Source: Herpetosiphonaceae bacterium
Lineage (GTDB): Bacteria; Chloroflexota; Chloroflexia; Chloroflexales; Herpetosiphonaceae
Assembly: GCA_026003835.1 (NCBI GenBank)
Contig: BPHZ01000002.1
Location: forward strand, 248,001 to 312,000
Direction: 5' to 3'
Length of the DNA: 64,000 bases
Both the position numbers and the translations under genes were made by a program. The notes beneath the pieces were generated by a model, which saw nothing but the letters and a program-made list of their open reading frames with translations, had not been told where the DNA came from and made no database searches. Of this stretch, positions 25,985-34,530 are shown piece by piece. How positions within the stretch are numbered: the first letter of the stretch is position 1; each line of letters opens with the position of its first letter.

Positions 25985-26884
25985 CTATCCCTTGACCGCC
26001 GCTGAAGCGCCTGTATCGGTGTAATACTTCGAGAATAGGAAGAAGATGATCAGGATTGGGATGGCGTTGATCATCGAGCCGATCAAGATCGCGCTCCAAT
26101 CCGTACGATACTGGCTCTTGAAGTAGTTGAGCCCAACAGTCAGGGTCATAAGCTGGGGCCGGCGCAGATAGAGCAGCGGCCCGATAAAGTCGTTCCATGC
26201 CGCCTGGAATTGGAGGATGGCAAAGGTGATCAGGGCCGGCTTGGACATCGGCAAGATCACGTTCCAGTAGATCCTAAAGCGGCTGGCGCCATCGATGTAG
26301 GCAGCCTCCTCCAACTCCCTTGGAATGCTCTTGAAGAATTGGGTCAGCAGGAAGATCCCGCCGGCAACCGTCAACGTCGGAATGATCAGCGGCAGATAGG
26401 TGTTGACCCAACCGAGCTTGGAGTAGAAGACATACCCTGGGATCAGCGTGACCGCGCCGGGGATCGCCATCGAGGCGATCATAAACGAGAAGATCAGCTC
26501 TTTGCCACGGAAGCGCAGGCGGGCGAAGGAGTAGGCCGCCAGCGACGAGAAGAAGAGTTGTAGGGCGGTCTTACCGAGCGCCAGCCACAGGCTGTTGAAG
26601 ATCCAGCGCGGAAAGATATTTTCGATAGCGCCGATCTTGACGTTCCAGGCGCGCTCCCAGTTCTCCCAGCGCCATAGCTCGGGTAAAATTTGCGGCGGCC
26701 AGGCCGTAATCTCCCGGTTGGTCTTGAATGTGCCGAGGAAGGCCAGAATAAACGGCGCGAAAAACAGCAGCGCAAACAAGGTCAGCAATACGTAACGGAT
26801 GATATGGTCGACATAATATCGGATCGGCTTGCGTTCTGCGGGGGCTACCTCGGCGCGTCTCCGTTCTGCAGTCGTAACTGCCAT
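25985..26884 (-). CDS. carbohydrate ABC transporter permease, MalG type
   Basis: A 299-residue permease with six membrane helices. The cytoplasmic EAA loop reads EEAAYIDGASRFRIYWNVIL, which docks the ATPase. The N-terminal cytoplasmic segment is Arg/Lys-rich before VLLTLFALLFFAPFILAFLG. It belongs to the MalG family for sugar import. The start at 26884 gives proper spacing to AAAGGAGG, while the ATG at 26890 abuts it. It is last in a substrate-binding protein, MalF, MalG order; no ATPase gene is present, so a shared MsmX-like ATPase encoded elsewhere is expected. Confidence 0.95.
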   Translation of the reverse strand: MAVTTAERRRAEVAPAERKPIRYYVDHIIRYVLLTLFALLFFAPFILAFLGTFKTNREITAWPPQILPELWRWENWERAWNVKIGAIENIFPRWIFNSLWLALGKTALQLFFSSLAAYSFARLRFRGKELIFSFMIASMAIPGAVTLIPGYVFYSKLGWVNTYLPLIIPTLTVAGGIFLLTQFFKSIPRELEEAAYIDGASRFRIYWNVILPMSKPALITFAILQFQAAWNDFIGPLLYLRRPQLMTLTVGLNYFKSQYRTDWSAILIGSMINAIPILIIFFLFSKYYTDTGASAAVKG

Positions 26885-26908
26885 CGTCATCCTCCTTTCA
26901 ACGCTGGC

Positions 26909-27934
26909 CTAGAAATACTGCTCGGTCCCGCGCTCCAGGTAGCGGCGCTGGATCAGCGTGATGATAAAGATGATTGCTGCCAGGATAAAGGCCATCGCCG
27001 CCGCAAGACTCGCGTTTGCCGGCGTATCCTCGCCAAGGGTTTTGGTGTAGATCAATAGCACCGGCGTGAGCGAGGTGTCGAGCGGGCCGCCCTTGGTCAT
27101 GACGAAGGCCTGGTCGAAGACCTGCAGTGTGCCGATGGTGCTCAGCACGATCACCAGTACAATTGTCGGCCGCAACAGCGGTAGTGTGATTTGCCAGAAC
27201 TGCTGCCATGCCGACGCGCCATCGATCCCCGCCGCCTCATAGAGCTGGTCGGGGATATTTTGCAGCGCCGCCAGGAACATCACCATAAAGGTTGGGATCG
27301 TCGTGAAGATATTCATCGCCATAATGGCAGTCCAGGTTACGCTAGGGCCTTTAAGAAAGTAGGGCCAGCCGCTGGCGTCGATCCCGAACAGGCTGACAAC
27401 ATTCTGGAAGATGCCGTTTGGCGAGGCCATCCAATTGGTACCGCTGGGCAGGCCGATCATGCTGAACGCATAGTTGATAAAGCCGGTCCTCAGATAGAGC
27501 CAGAGGAAAATCATCGAGATGACGACCGATGAGGTGACGCTGGGGGCATAGAAGAGCGTGCGATAGAGCCTTCGCGCTTTGATCGGCGCATTGAGGATCA
27601 CAGCCAGCGCAATCGCGCCCGCCGTTTGGAGCGTGGTAACAATGATAAAGTACCAGAAGGCATTGATCAACGACTTATGAAATTCCCTATCGGTAAGCGC
27701 CTCTACATAATTCTGTAACCCGACGAACTCATAGCTGGCCTGGAAGGTTGCCCGTAAGTTGGTGAAACTGATAAAAAAGGCGTAGAGCAGCAGTCCGACG
27801 AAGAAGATTGCTGTTGTGATCAGATAGGGTGAGAGAAAGAGGTAGCCGGCAATCGTTTCGCGGCGCTGCATCATTTTTCCCGATTGTGAAGCGCCGGGAG
27901 GGCCGCCTCCCGGCTGTGCAGCTTGAACGGCCAT
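26909..27934 (-). CDS. carbohydrate ABC transporter permease, MalF type
   Basis: A 341-residue permease with six helices and the EAA motif YEAAGIDGASAWQQFWQITL. It starts with a Gly/Pro-rich cytoplasmic tail, then ETIAGYLFLSPYLITTAIFF, the usual beginning of MalF/UgpA-like permeases. GGAG precedes the ATG at 27934. It forms the heterodimeric channel with the product of the next gene, 24 bp downstream. A GC-rich hairpin separates it from the binding-protein gene and may lower its expression relative to that protein. Confidence 0.95.
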   Translation of the reverse strand: MAVQAAQPGGGPPGASQSGKMMQRRETIAGYLFLSPYLITTAIFFVGLLLYAFFISFTNLRATFQASYEFVGLQNYVEALTDREFHKSLINAFWYFIIVTTLQTAGAIALAVILNAPIKARRLYRTLFYAPSVTSSVVISMIFLWLYLRTGFINYAFSMIGLPSGTNWMASPNGIFQNVVSLFGIDASGWPYFLKGPSVTWTAIMAMNIFTTIPTFMVMFLAALQNIPDQLYEAAGIDGASAWQQFWQITLPLLRPTIVLVIVLSTIGTLQVFDQAFVMTKGGPLDTSLTPVLLIYTKTLGEDTPANASLAAAMAFILAAIIFIITLIQRRYLERGTEQYF

Positions 27935-27960
27935 GGTCTAACTCCTTTCATCCGGTGAGG

Positions 27961-27989
27961 GGCGGGGGCGTCACGGAGACACCCCCGCC
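27961..27989 (-). other. intercistronic GC-rich hairpin
   Basis: On the minus strand GGCGGGGGTGT pairs with ACGCCCCCGCC (one G-T pair) around a short loop. It lies between the substrate-binding protein stop (28007) and the first permease start (27934). There is no U-run, so mRNA stabilisation or partial attenuation is more likely than full termination. Confidence 0.6.
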
Positions 27990-28006
27990 GATCCGCGGTG
28001 TGGCCG

Positions 28007-29437
28007 CTACTGGCTGACGATCTGCGTTACCTCTTGGGCTGCCTGGTCGAGCGCCGGCTGGATATCCTGCTGGCCGAGCCAGATGCTCTCCATGGCTGTG
28101 TTGAGAGACTTGATCACGTCGTCTTTGTGCTCGCGGGTAAAGACCAGGTCGGCAACCCGACCATACTCGCCTGCCTCAGCGATCACTCTCTCGTTCGGGT
28201 GCTGCTCGAAGTATGGATCGTCGAGCAGCGCTGTGACCGTCGGCAGCGCGAAGCCGGTCTCCATAATCGGCTTCTGGTTGGCGGCGCTGGTCAGGAAGAG
28301 CACCAGCGCTGCCGCGGCGTTCGGGTACTGCGTGCGCGCCGAGGCCGCCCAGGCATTGGTGAAGACCAGTGAGGCTTGCTGGCCTCCCTCCGGCTGTGGA
28401 ATGGGAATAGCGACATAGTTGACGTCTGGCGCCTCCCTGCGCAGGAAGGGGATCATCCAACCGCCTTCGAGCGCCATAGCAACCTTGCCTTCGCCGAAAG
28501 CCTGGCCGCACCAGTCCGCGCCCACCTCATTCGGCAGCGCAGCGTAGCCGTTCCTGTACATATCGTACCAGAACTGAGTCGCCTGTACGACGTCTTCGGT
28601 GTTGAAGGCGGCCTGATTGTTCTCGGCGATCTCGGCCCCCCTCGCAAACCATAGGGCGGCCACACGCTGGATATCATGCGATGTGCATTGCCCGAAGACT
28701 TTCTCGTTGCCCTCGCCCTGGGTCATCTGCTGCGCGGCGTTGTTCCAGTCATCCCAGGTCTTGATGTTCTGGGGATCGATGCCCGCCTGTTGAGCCATAT
28801 CGGTATTGACAAACAGCGCCAGCGCGCCGAAGTCCTTGGGAAGACCGTAGGTCTTGCCGTCGAGCTGGAAGATTTGAGCGAGCTCGCCGATATAACCATC
28901 GACGCTGACGCCGGCCTGCTGCATGTAGTCATCGAGTTGCAGCAGCAGCCCGTTGGGCGCGAAGGCGTTCATCAAGCTTGTATCAAGATAGAAGACATCA
29001 GGCTCGGTGTTGCCGGCCATATCCGCCTTCATCGTCGTTTGGAATTCCGTGGGGACCGGCTGATAGACGATATTGACGTTGGGGAAGAGCTGCTTGAAGC
29101 GGTCAAAGGCGGCCTGGTTCACCTCCTGCTCAGAGGGATCGCCCCAGGTGGCGACGCGCAGCTCCGCGCCATCCTCAACCTGGATCTTGGTTACATCGCC
29201 AGTGCTGCCTGCAGTAGCCAGATCGCCGAAGGGGCTGGCACCGCCTCCGGGCGGCGGCGTCTCGCCCTGCTCAGATAATGCAGTCGGTGTCGCAGCAGCG
29301 GCTGCCGGTGTCTCAGCGCCTGCTGGCTGCGTAGCCTCAGCACCAGTGCCTCCAGGTTGATCGGTCTGCCCGCAGGCAGCCAGAATGGGAATCAGTAGGA
29401 CCAACAGAAGTATTAACGCATAGATACGTCGTGACAT
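28007..29437 (-). CDS. sugar ABC transporter substrate-binding lipoprotein
   Basis: A 476-residue extracellular solute-binding protein (family 1). The lipoprotein signal is LLVLLIPILAACGQTD with the lipobox Cys. A Thr/Ala/Pro-rich linker follows, typical of membrane-anchored binding proteins in monoderm or Chloroflexota bacteria. The mature domain starts at about residue 80 (AELRVATWGDPSEQ) and contains GKTYGLPKDFGALALFVNTD, characteristic of maltose-type binding proteins. GGAGG precedes the ATG. Ligand unknown; the adjacent trehalase-like GH and LacI regulator point to an oligosaccharide. Confidence 0.95.
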   Translation of the reverse strand: MSRRIYALILLLVLLIPILAACGQTDQPGGTGAEATQPAGAETPAAAAATPTALSEQGETPPPGGGASPFGDLATAGSTGDVTKIQVEDGAELRVATWGDPSEQEVNQAAFDRFKQLFPNVNIVYQPVPTEFQTTMKADMAGNTEPDVFYLDTSLMNAFAPNGLLLQLDDYMQQAGVSVDGYIGELAQIFQLDGKTYGLPKDFGALALFVNTDMAQQAGIDPQNIKTWDDWNNAAQQMTQGEGNEKVFGQCTSHDIQRVAALWFARGAEIAENNQAAFNTEDVVQATQFWYDMYRNGYAALPNEVGADWCGQAFGEGKVAMALEGGWMIPFLRREAPDVNYVAIPIPQPEGGQQASLVFTNAWAASARTQYPNAAAALVLFLTSAANQKPIMETGFALPTVTALLDDPYFEQHPNERVIAEAGEYGRVADLVFTREHKDDVIKSLNTAMESIWLGQQDIQPALDQAAQEVTQIVSQ

Positions 29438-29793
29438 AGCTATCCTCCTTGGCTTTGCTTACACGAGTATAAAGGCGTCTGTTCAGTGTTTGTTGGTATC
29501 TGCCCATCCCTGATGCACAATCAGTGCGCCTCTGCGGAAACACAGGTGTTGATTTGACCATCAGGATGAAGATAGGAGCGGAACTAGCCCCGCACTCCCC
29601 GCTGATGGCCTACTGGTTAACCCCACCTGCTTGCGAAGTAATTTTAGCTGTTATCACCCCCTTTCTCCAGTGAACCTTTGCCCTGTTTTCAGGACGGCAT
29701 TGTTATTTTTTGATGATGTTTCGGGCAGGAGATGGGTGGAGTTTTCAGTCTCCCGATGTGGTGATCTAGAGATTCGTAGCAAATTTCACACCG
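29438..29793. promoter_or_regulatory. intergenic region upstream of the ABC transporter genes
   Basis: 356 bp between the GH gene stop and the binding-protein start on the minus strand. A minus-strand TATACT (29466-29471) could be a -10 box, but the matching -35 is poor. No copy of the LacI-type palindrome at 32352 and no other convincing operator was seen. Confidence 0.4.
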
Positions 29794-31209
29794 CTATTTC
29801 AAGCGAAAATGGCCACCACCTGCCGGTACATCGATCTGGGCTGCCGCCATCCCACGCACGTTGAGCCGTATCGCCGACTCCGTGGAGACCTCGATCCCGC
29901 CGGCGCCATCGCTCCACAGGCTTACTCGCCTGCTGGCGAAGGGCAGATTCTCGATGCCCTGCTCCACGCTTTCGCTGATGCGCCAGTGGATCGTTGCCGC
30001 TGGGGCATCTACCTCGATGCCGAGGATCTGCTCGATCAACAACGCGATAGGGCCGAGGCCGCTCCAGCCGACAAAATCGGGGCGCGCAGGGCTGCCGGGC
30101 GCCATATCGTCGGCCCGGTAGTTTTCCCAGATCGTGCCTGTCTGCTGCATGACGGTGGACATTGCGTCGAGATGACGTGCCGCTGCCTCGGTCGCAAAAT
30201 CATCGTAGCCTGCAAGGCGCAGTCCAGTGATGATCATATAATTAGTTGGTGCCCAGACGGCGCCCATCCAATACTCGCCGTGCGCTTTGTAGGCTGAGTG
30301 GTTGGCGGCCACTGTTGGAAAGGGGTGAGTGCGCCAGAAGCTGGCGGGATTTCTCAGATGGGCGGCAAGCCTGGCGGCACGTTCGGCTGGAGCGACTTCA
30401 GCCAGCAGCGCCCAGAACGGCGCGAGGGTTGCGTTTTTGACGTGGCGATTGCCGGCATCCAGCTCCCAGTAAAAGCCATCGTCTTCATCCCACATCAGCC
30501 GGTTGATCAGGGCTGCCAGGACAGCATGCTCGCCCCGGTAAAGTAGGGCATTGGCCTCGTCGCCAAGCGCTGCGGCAATACGCGACATCGACAGCGCGTT
30601 GAGCGCTTGCTGGATCGAGTAGTCGACCCATGCGGCGCCGAAGCGTGGGGTGTTGTCCATCCCCGAGCCCATATCGGTGATCCAGTACAATCCGTTTGGT
30701 AGGCGTCTGTTGCTCTGCATCCAGCGGTAGTAGGCCTCCAGGTGGGGCCAGACTGCCGCCAGGCGCTCGCGCCGCCCATGGACCTGGAAGAGGAGCCATT
30801 CCGCCCAGGCAAACAGCGGCGGGTTACAGGAATCGCCGCTCTCCTTCGCCCACAGACTGGCGCCGTTTTCCCAGCGGTACTCGCGGGCAATATAGCCATC
30901 CGGCTCTTGCCGCCTGTAAAAATTGTCCAGCGCCGGCAGTACCGGCAGCAGCTCATCGCTGTAGCGAGCGAAGGCGGCGATAAAGCAGGTGTCCCATTGG
31001 AAGATATTGCCGCCGAATGCCGCGTCGACATAAGTCTCGGCAAAGCCGTTCTCAGGTGTGCCGTGGCGCACCATTCTGGCGCCTAGCTCCCAAGCCCGCC
31101 AGTAGAGTTGCTCCCACTGTGGATGGCCGGGCACATATGGGCGTGGCAGCTGTTCGCGTAGCTGGTCGATGGTGAGATCGAGGCCCATGGCCGGTTCCGT
31201 TGTCATCAT
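29794..31209 (-). CDS. trehalase/GH63-like glycoside hydrolase
   Basis: A 471-residue (alpha/alpha)6-barrel protein. Conserved segments are FGGNIFQWDTCFIAAF, ITDMGSGMDNTPRFG, EYWMGAVWAPTNYMIITGL and TIWENY, in the order seen in GH37/GH63-type glucosidases and mannosylglycerate hydrolases. The acidic residues in GMDNTPR and TIWENY are candidates for catalysis. No signal peptide, so it would cleave an imported sugar. The start at 31209 follows GGGGGT; a GTG at 31230 is possible. It lies between lacI and the ABC transporter genes on one strand, so it probably acts on the transported oligosaccharide. Confidence 0.85.
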   Translation of the reverse strand: MMTTEPAMGLDLTIDQLREQLPRPYVPGHPQWEQLYWRAWELGARMVRHGTPENGFAETYVDAAFGGNIFQWDTCFIAAFARYSDELLPVLPALDNFYRRQEPDGYIAREYRWENGASLWAKESGDSCNPPLFAWAEWLLFQVHGRRERLAAVWPHLEAYYRWMQSNRRLPNGLYWITDMGSGMDNTPRFGAAWVDYSIQQALNALSMSRIAAALGDEANALLYRGEHAVLAALINRLMWDEDDGFYWELDAGNRHVKNATLAPFWALLAEVAPAERAARLAAHLRNPASFWRTHPFPTVAANHSAYKAHGEYWMGAVWAPTNYMIITGLRLAGYDDFATEAAARHLDAMSTVMQQTGTIWENYRADDMAPGSPARPDFVGWSGLGPIALLIEQILGIEVDAPAATIHWRISESVEQGIENLPFASRRVSLWSDGAGGIEVSTESAIRLNVRGMAAAQIDVPAGGGHFRLK

Positions 31210-31247
31210 TATACCCCCGACGTTTACCACTCAGCCTGATGATGTTC

Positions 31248-32294
31248 TTACTCCTGTGCCGATGAGTGTGCCTGTTGCTTGCTTGACGGCGCCGTCGTGC
31301 CTCTGATGACAAGTTCAACGGGAAGTCGTTGGTGAATGACTTGTTCGCTGCCATCCGCGAGGATGTTGAGCAGCAGTGTGGCGCCGCGCCGACCCATTTC
31401 GCTCATAGGTTGACGGACCGTTGTCAGGTTGAGATAGGAGGCCAGCTCGATATCATCGTAGCCGATTACCGCCAGATCTTGCGGAACCTGGATCGCGGCA
31501 TCGCGCGCCGCTTCCAGGACGCCAAGCGCCATCATGTCGTTGAGCGCAAAAATGGCTGTGGGCCGTTCGGTCAGGCTTAGGAGCTCGTTGGCGAGCAGCT
31601 TGCCGCCCTCGCGGCCGTACTCTTCAGACCAGCGCTGGTACTCGTCTCGTACTGCAATATGATGCAGTTCGAGCGTCCTTCTGTAGCTTCCCAGGCGCTC
31701 CCGATTGATGCGAAAGCCCAGGGGATGATTGAGGGTGTCGCCGATGACAGCGATACGCTCGTGTCCAAGTCTCAATAAATGCTCGATAGCCATGCGAGCC
31801 CCCGCCGTGTTATCGCTCTGCACTGAGGTTAGCGCCGGATGATACTCGTCGATCAGTACTGTCGGCGGTCCGTTCCTCAACAGTTGTTCGACATCTCGTT
31901 GCCGGAGAGGCAGTGAGATGATCAGTAGTCCATCGATCCGGCCGAGGAAGGGTAGTTGTTCCAGGTAATAGGCACGCTGTCTGGGTGTCTCGACGTTATA
32001 AATAACCAGGTTGTACGCTGTACCGGCTATAACCTGTTCCACGCCCCGCAGCACTTCCACGAAGAAGGCCCGGGTAATGAATGGCACGATAACGCCGATG
32101 GTGAAGGTTCGAGAGGTTGCCAGCTGGCGCGCCGCGTGGCTGGGGCGGTAGCCCAGCTCTTCAATAACCTGGAGAACACGCTCGCGAGTCGCCTGTTTAA
32201 CATTTGGCGCGCCATTCAACACCCGGGAAACAGTTCCAATGCCAACTCCAGCTTTGCGCGCAACATCAAAAATTGTCGGCTTATTCCTGGTCAT
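31248..32294 (-). CDS. LacI family transcriptional regulator
   Basis: A 348-residue regulator. The N-terminal helix-turn-helix and hinge read TIFDVARKAGVGIGTVSRVL followed by RPSHAARQLATSRT. The C-terminal sugar-binding domain has GVIVPFITRAFFVEVLRGV and VIGYDDIELASYLNLTTVRQ. It probably controls the GH and ABC genes that follow on the same strand. Its own promoter (32375-32403) overlaps a palindrome at 32352-32371, so autoregulation is likely. The start at 32294 was chosen because the HTH begins four residues after it. Confidence 0.95.
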   Translation of the reverse strand: MTRNKPTIFDVARKAGVGIGTVSRVLNGAPNVKQATRERVLQVIEELGYRPSHAARQLATSRTFTIGVIVPFITRAFFVEVLRGVEQVIAGTAYNLVIYNVETPRQRAYYLEQLPFLGRIDGLLIISLPLRQRDVEQLLRNGPPTVLIDEYHPALTSVQSDNTAGARMAIEHLLRLGHERIAVIGDTLNHPLGFRINRERLGSYRRTLELHHIAVRDEYQRWSEEYGREGGKLLANELLSLTERPTAIFALNDMMALGVLEAARDAAIQVPQDLAVIGYDDIELASYLNLTTVRQPMSEMGRRGATLLLNILADGSEQVIHQRLPVELVIRGTTAPSSKQQAHSSAQE

Positions 32295-32351
32295 AGTAGT
32301 CGCTATCAGGGATAAATAGTCATAAGCAGACAAAATGATGCCTGATTAAAT

Positions 32352-32371
32352 AAATGGAAGCCCTTCCATTT
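32352..32371 (-). promoter_or_regulatory. LacI-type operator
   Basis: Perfect 9-bp inverted repeat AAATGGAAG / CTTCCATTT with a 2-bp centre. The core TGGAAG-N2-CTTCCA has the shape of LacI-family operators, although the centre is CC rather than CG. It lies just downstream of the predicted -10 box, so a bound repressor would block initiation. Confidence 0.7.
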
Positions 32372-32374
32372 TCA

Positions 32375-32403
32375 AGGATAGCGCGCCGTTTCCCTTTTGT
32401 CAA
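32375..32403 (-). promoter_or_regulatory. sigma70-type promoter of the lacI-type gene
   Basis: On the minus strand, TTGACA (32398-32403) and TATCCT (32375-32380) are 17 bp apart. The transcription start would fall inside the operator palindrome. The leader to the ATG at 32294 is about 75 nt. Confidence 0.75.
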
Positions 32404-32424
32404 GAGCCATATGATCCTTGGCGC

Positions 32425-32491
32425 CCACCAGTGGAACGCAGATGAGGAACGAGGGAGGTAGCGGGGTGGCGCTCCGCCACCCCACCCCAGC
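32425..32491. repeat. variant single copy of the palindromic repeat family
   Basis: The flank CCACCAGTGGAACGCAGATG and GAGGAACGAGGGAGGTAGC match the left part of the copy at 24364. The stem is different: GGGGTGGCG / CGCCACCCC instead of GGAGGGGC / GCCCCTCC. The right side is again CACCCC. Pairing is preserved although the bases changed. It lies between the lacI promoter and the pspA stop. Confidence 0.8.
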
Positions 32492-32623
32492 ACGAGGGAT
32501 CTAATCGACCCTGCGCGGCTAATCGAGCTGTGTGTCATGAGCAAGAGAGAGCGGAGACTGCGCTCCTCTGGCTCCCTCCATGATGCTCGATATGATAGAC
32601 GAGCAGGGAAAAGCTGTGGGATG

Positions 32624-33274
32624 CTATTCGCGGGCGATGCGCTGCTTGAGCGCCGCCAGCTCCTCTTCAATTGTGACACCGGGCTCTAGCGCGGCCAGGC
32701 GCATCTCCGCAGATCGCTGCTGCAGATCTGCCTGCGCCTGAGCGTAGGCGATGCGCTCGTCAAGTCGCGCTTCCGCTCTGTCAAGCCCCTCCATGAGCGG
32801 CTGTTGATTGCTTCCATGCAGCACCTGCCGTGAGCGGCTGCGCCCGGCTTTGACCTTGATCAGATCGCGTTGGATGCGCGCTTGTCGTAGCTGCTCGTCG
32901 AGCCGAAGCAGCTGCTCGCGCATCTGTGCCAGATGCTGCGATTGCGCCTCATACTGGAGGCGATACTCCTCGGCTGTCGCCAGGAGCGTGCGGCGCCACT
33001 CTAGCGCCAGCAGCGCCTGGTTGTCATCGCCGGCACGTACTGCCGCCTCGGCCTTGCGCTGCCATGCCGCCGCCTCTTCCTGGCTGCGCTGCCAGCGTCG
33101 CTCGATCAAACCAAGGTTTCCTGCCTGCTCCGCAACCGTCTCCCTGGCCTTTGCCTGCTGCGCCTCCAGCTGGCGCACATACTCATCCGCCATGATCACT
33201 GGATCCTCAAGGCGATCGATTGTGCTGTGAGCCTGGGCGCGGAAGAGCGCCAGAATTCGGTGTAATACTGACAT
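32624..33274 (-). CDS. pspA: PspA/IM30 family protein
   Basis: A 216-residue, almost wholly alpha-helical coiled-coil protein. The N-terminus SVLHRILALFRAQAHSTIDR has the amphipathic helix, followed by the DP-V-IMADEYVRQLE pattern of PspA/Vipp1. It forms ESCRT-III-like assemblies that protect the inner membrane. No PspB/C/F genes adjoin. The ATGATG pair at 33277/33274 leaves the exact start open. Confidence 0.92.
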   Translation of the reverse strand: MSVLHRILALFRAQAHSTIDRLEDPVIMADEYVRQLEAQQAKARETVAEQAGNLGLIERRWQRSQEEAAAWQRKAEAAVRAGDDNQALLALEWRRTLLATAEEYRLQYEAQSQHLAQMREQLLRLDEQLRQARIQRDLIKVKAGRSRSRQVLHGSNQQPLMEGLDRAEARLDERIAYAQAQADLQQRSAEMRLAALEPGVTIEEELAALKQRIARE

Positions 33275-33359
33275 CATCGCACCTCTGGCTTCTCAACCCT
33301 GTGATGTGGGGTGAAGATCGCAGTGGGCCGGCAAGGTGAAAATGAAAGTGCTTTTGTGA

Positions 33360-34415
33360 TTAGAGCAGACTGCTCTGCTGGTACTCGCTCTCGCCGCCTT
33401 GCTGGCTGCGCTCTGAGTAGGGGATACCTAGATGCTCGTAGGCCCGTCTTGTTGCGATACGCCCCCGAGATGTCCGCTGCAAGAAGCCGATCTGCAGCAG
33501 GTACGGCTCGTAGACATCCTCGATCGCATCGACCTCTTCGGCTGTTGCTGCAGCCAGTGTGGAGAGACCGACCGGCCCGCCGTCGAACTGCTCGATGAGC
33601 GCCCGCAGCACACGGCGGTCGTTCTCGTCGAGGCCAAGCTCATCGACCTCCAGCCGTTCCAAAGCTTCGCGTGCCACATCGAGCGTGATTCGATTGCCCG
33701 CCACCACCTGGGCGTAGTCGCGCACGCGCTTGAGCAGCCGGTTCGCGATACGCGGCGTTCCCCGTGCCCTCCGCGCGATCTCGACAGCTGCCTCCGTCGT
33801 CATCTCGGTCTTCAAAAGCTGCGCTGATCGGTTGACGATCTCTGTCATCGCCTCCAGGCTGTAGAATTCCAGCCTGTAGACCGATCCAAAACGATCGCGC
33901 AGTGGTGAGGTCAGCAGTGCCAATCTGGTTGTAGCGCCAATGACGGTAAACTTCGGCAGCCGCAGGCGTAAATTGCGAGCGCTTGGACCTTTGCCGACAA
34001 TGATATCCAGTGCGAAGTCTTCCATCGCCGGGTAGAGTACTTCTTCTACCGCCCGATTCAGCCGGTGCACCTCATCGATAAACAGGATATCGTCCTTTTT
34101 CAGGTTCGTCAGGATCGCTGCCAGATCGCCCGCCCGCTCAATGGCCGGCCCGGCGGTGATCTTGATACTCACGCCCATCTCGTTGGCCAGCACGCCGGCG
34201 ATCGTTGTCTTGCCCAGGCCTGGCGGCCCGTAGAACAGAAGATGGTCCAGCGGCTCGCCCCGCGCCTTTGCCGCGGCGATGGCGATTTTCAAGTTCTCGA
34301 CAACCTTCTCCTGGCCGATGTACTCTGCCAGCCGTTGTGGCCGCAGGCTCTTTTCGCCGGAGAGATCTTCCTCGCGAGGACGTGGAGAAATAATTCGCTG
34401 CTGCTCATCTGGCAT
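33360..34415 (-). CDS. ruvB: Holliday junction branch migration DNA helicase RuvB
   Basis: A 351-residue AAA+ motor of the RuvABC resolvasome. Motifs are [19 protein letters not shown], Walker [10 protein letters not shown], Walker [13 protein letters not shown], sensor 1 [20 protein letters not shown] and the C-terminal winged helix ending with [11 protein letters not shown]. Length is standard. AGGAG precedes the ATG. ruvA and ruvC are not adjacent. It is preceded by the KaiC-like gene with 115 bp between. Confidence 0.98.
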   Translation of the reverse strand: MPDEQQRIISPRPREEDLSGEKSLRPQRLAEYIGQEKVVENLKIAIAAAKARGEPLDHLLFYGPPGLGKTTIAGVLANEMGVSIKITAGPAIERAGDLAAILTNLKKDDILFIDEVHRLNRAVEEVLYPAMEDFALDIIVGKGPSARNLRLRLPKFTVIGATTRLALLTSPLRDRFGSVYRLEFYSLEAMTEIVNRSAQLLKTEMTTEAAVEIARRARGTPRIANRLLKRVRDYAQVVAGNRITLDVAREALERLEVDELGLDENDRRVLRALIEQFDGGPVGLSTLAAATAEEVDAIEDVYEPYLLQIGFLQRTSRGRIATRRAYEHLGIPYSERSQQGGESEYQQSSLL

Positions 34416-34530
34416 AGGTTACTCCTATGCGGGCTATTATAGCACATTTGTAGCGTTCGCTTACGGACAGAGCAGCGCGAGCTGCCAGGTTAGAGGCATC
34501 CCTAAAAATTCCTCTTTCTGAAGCACGGCG

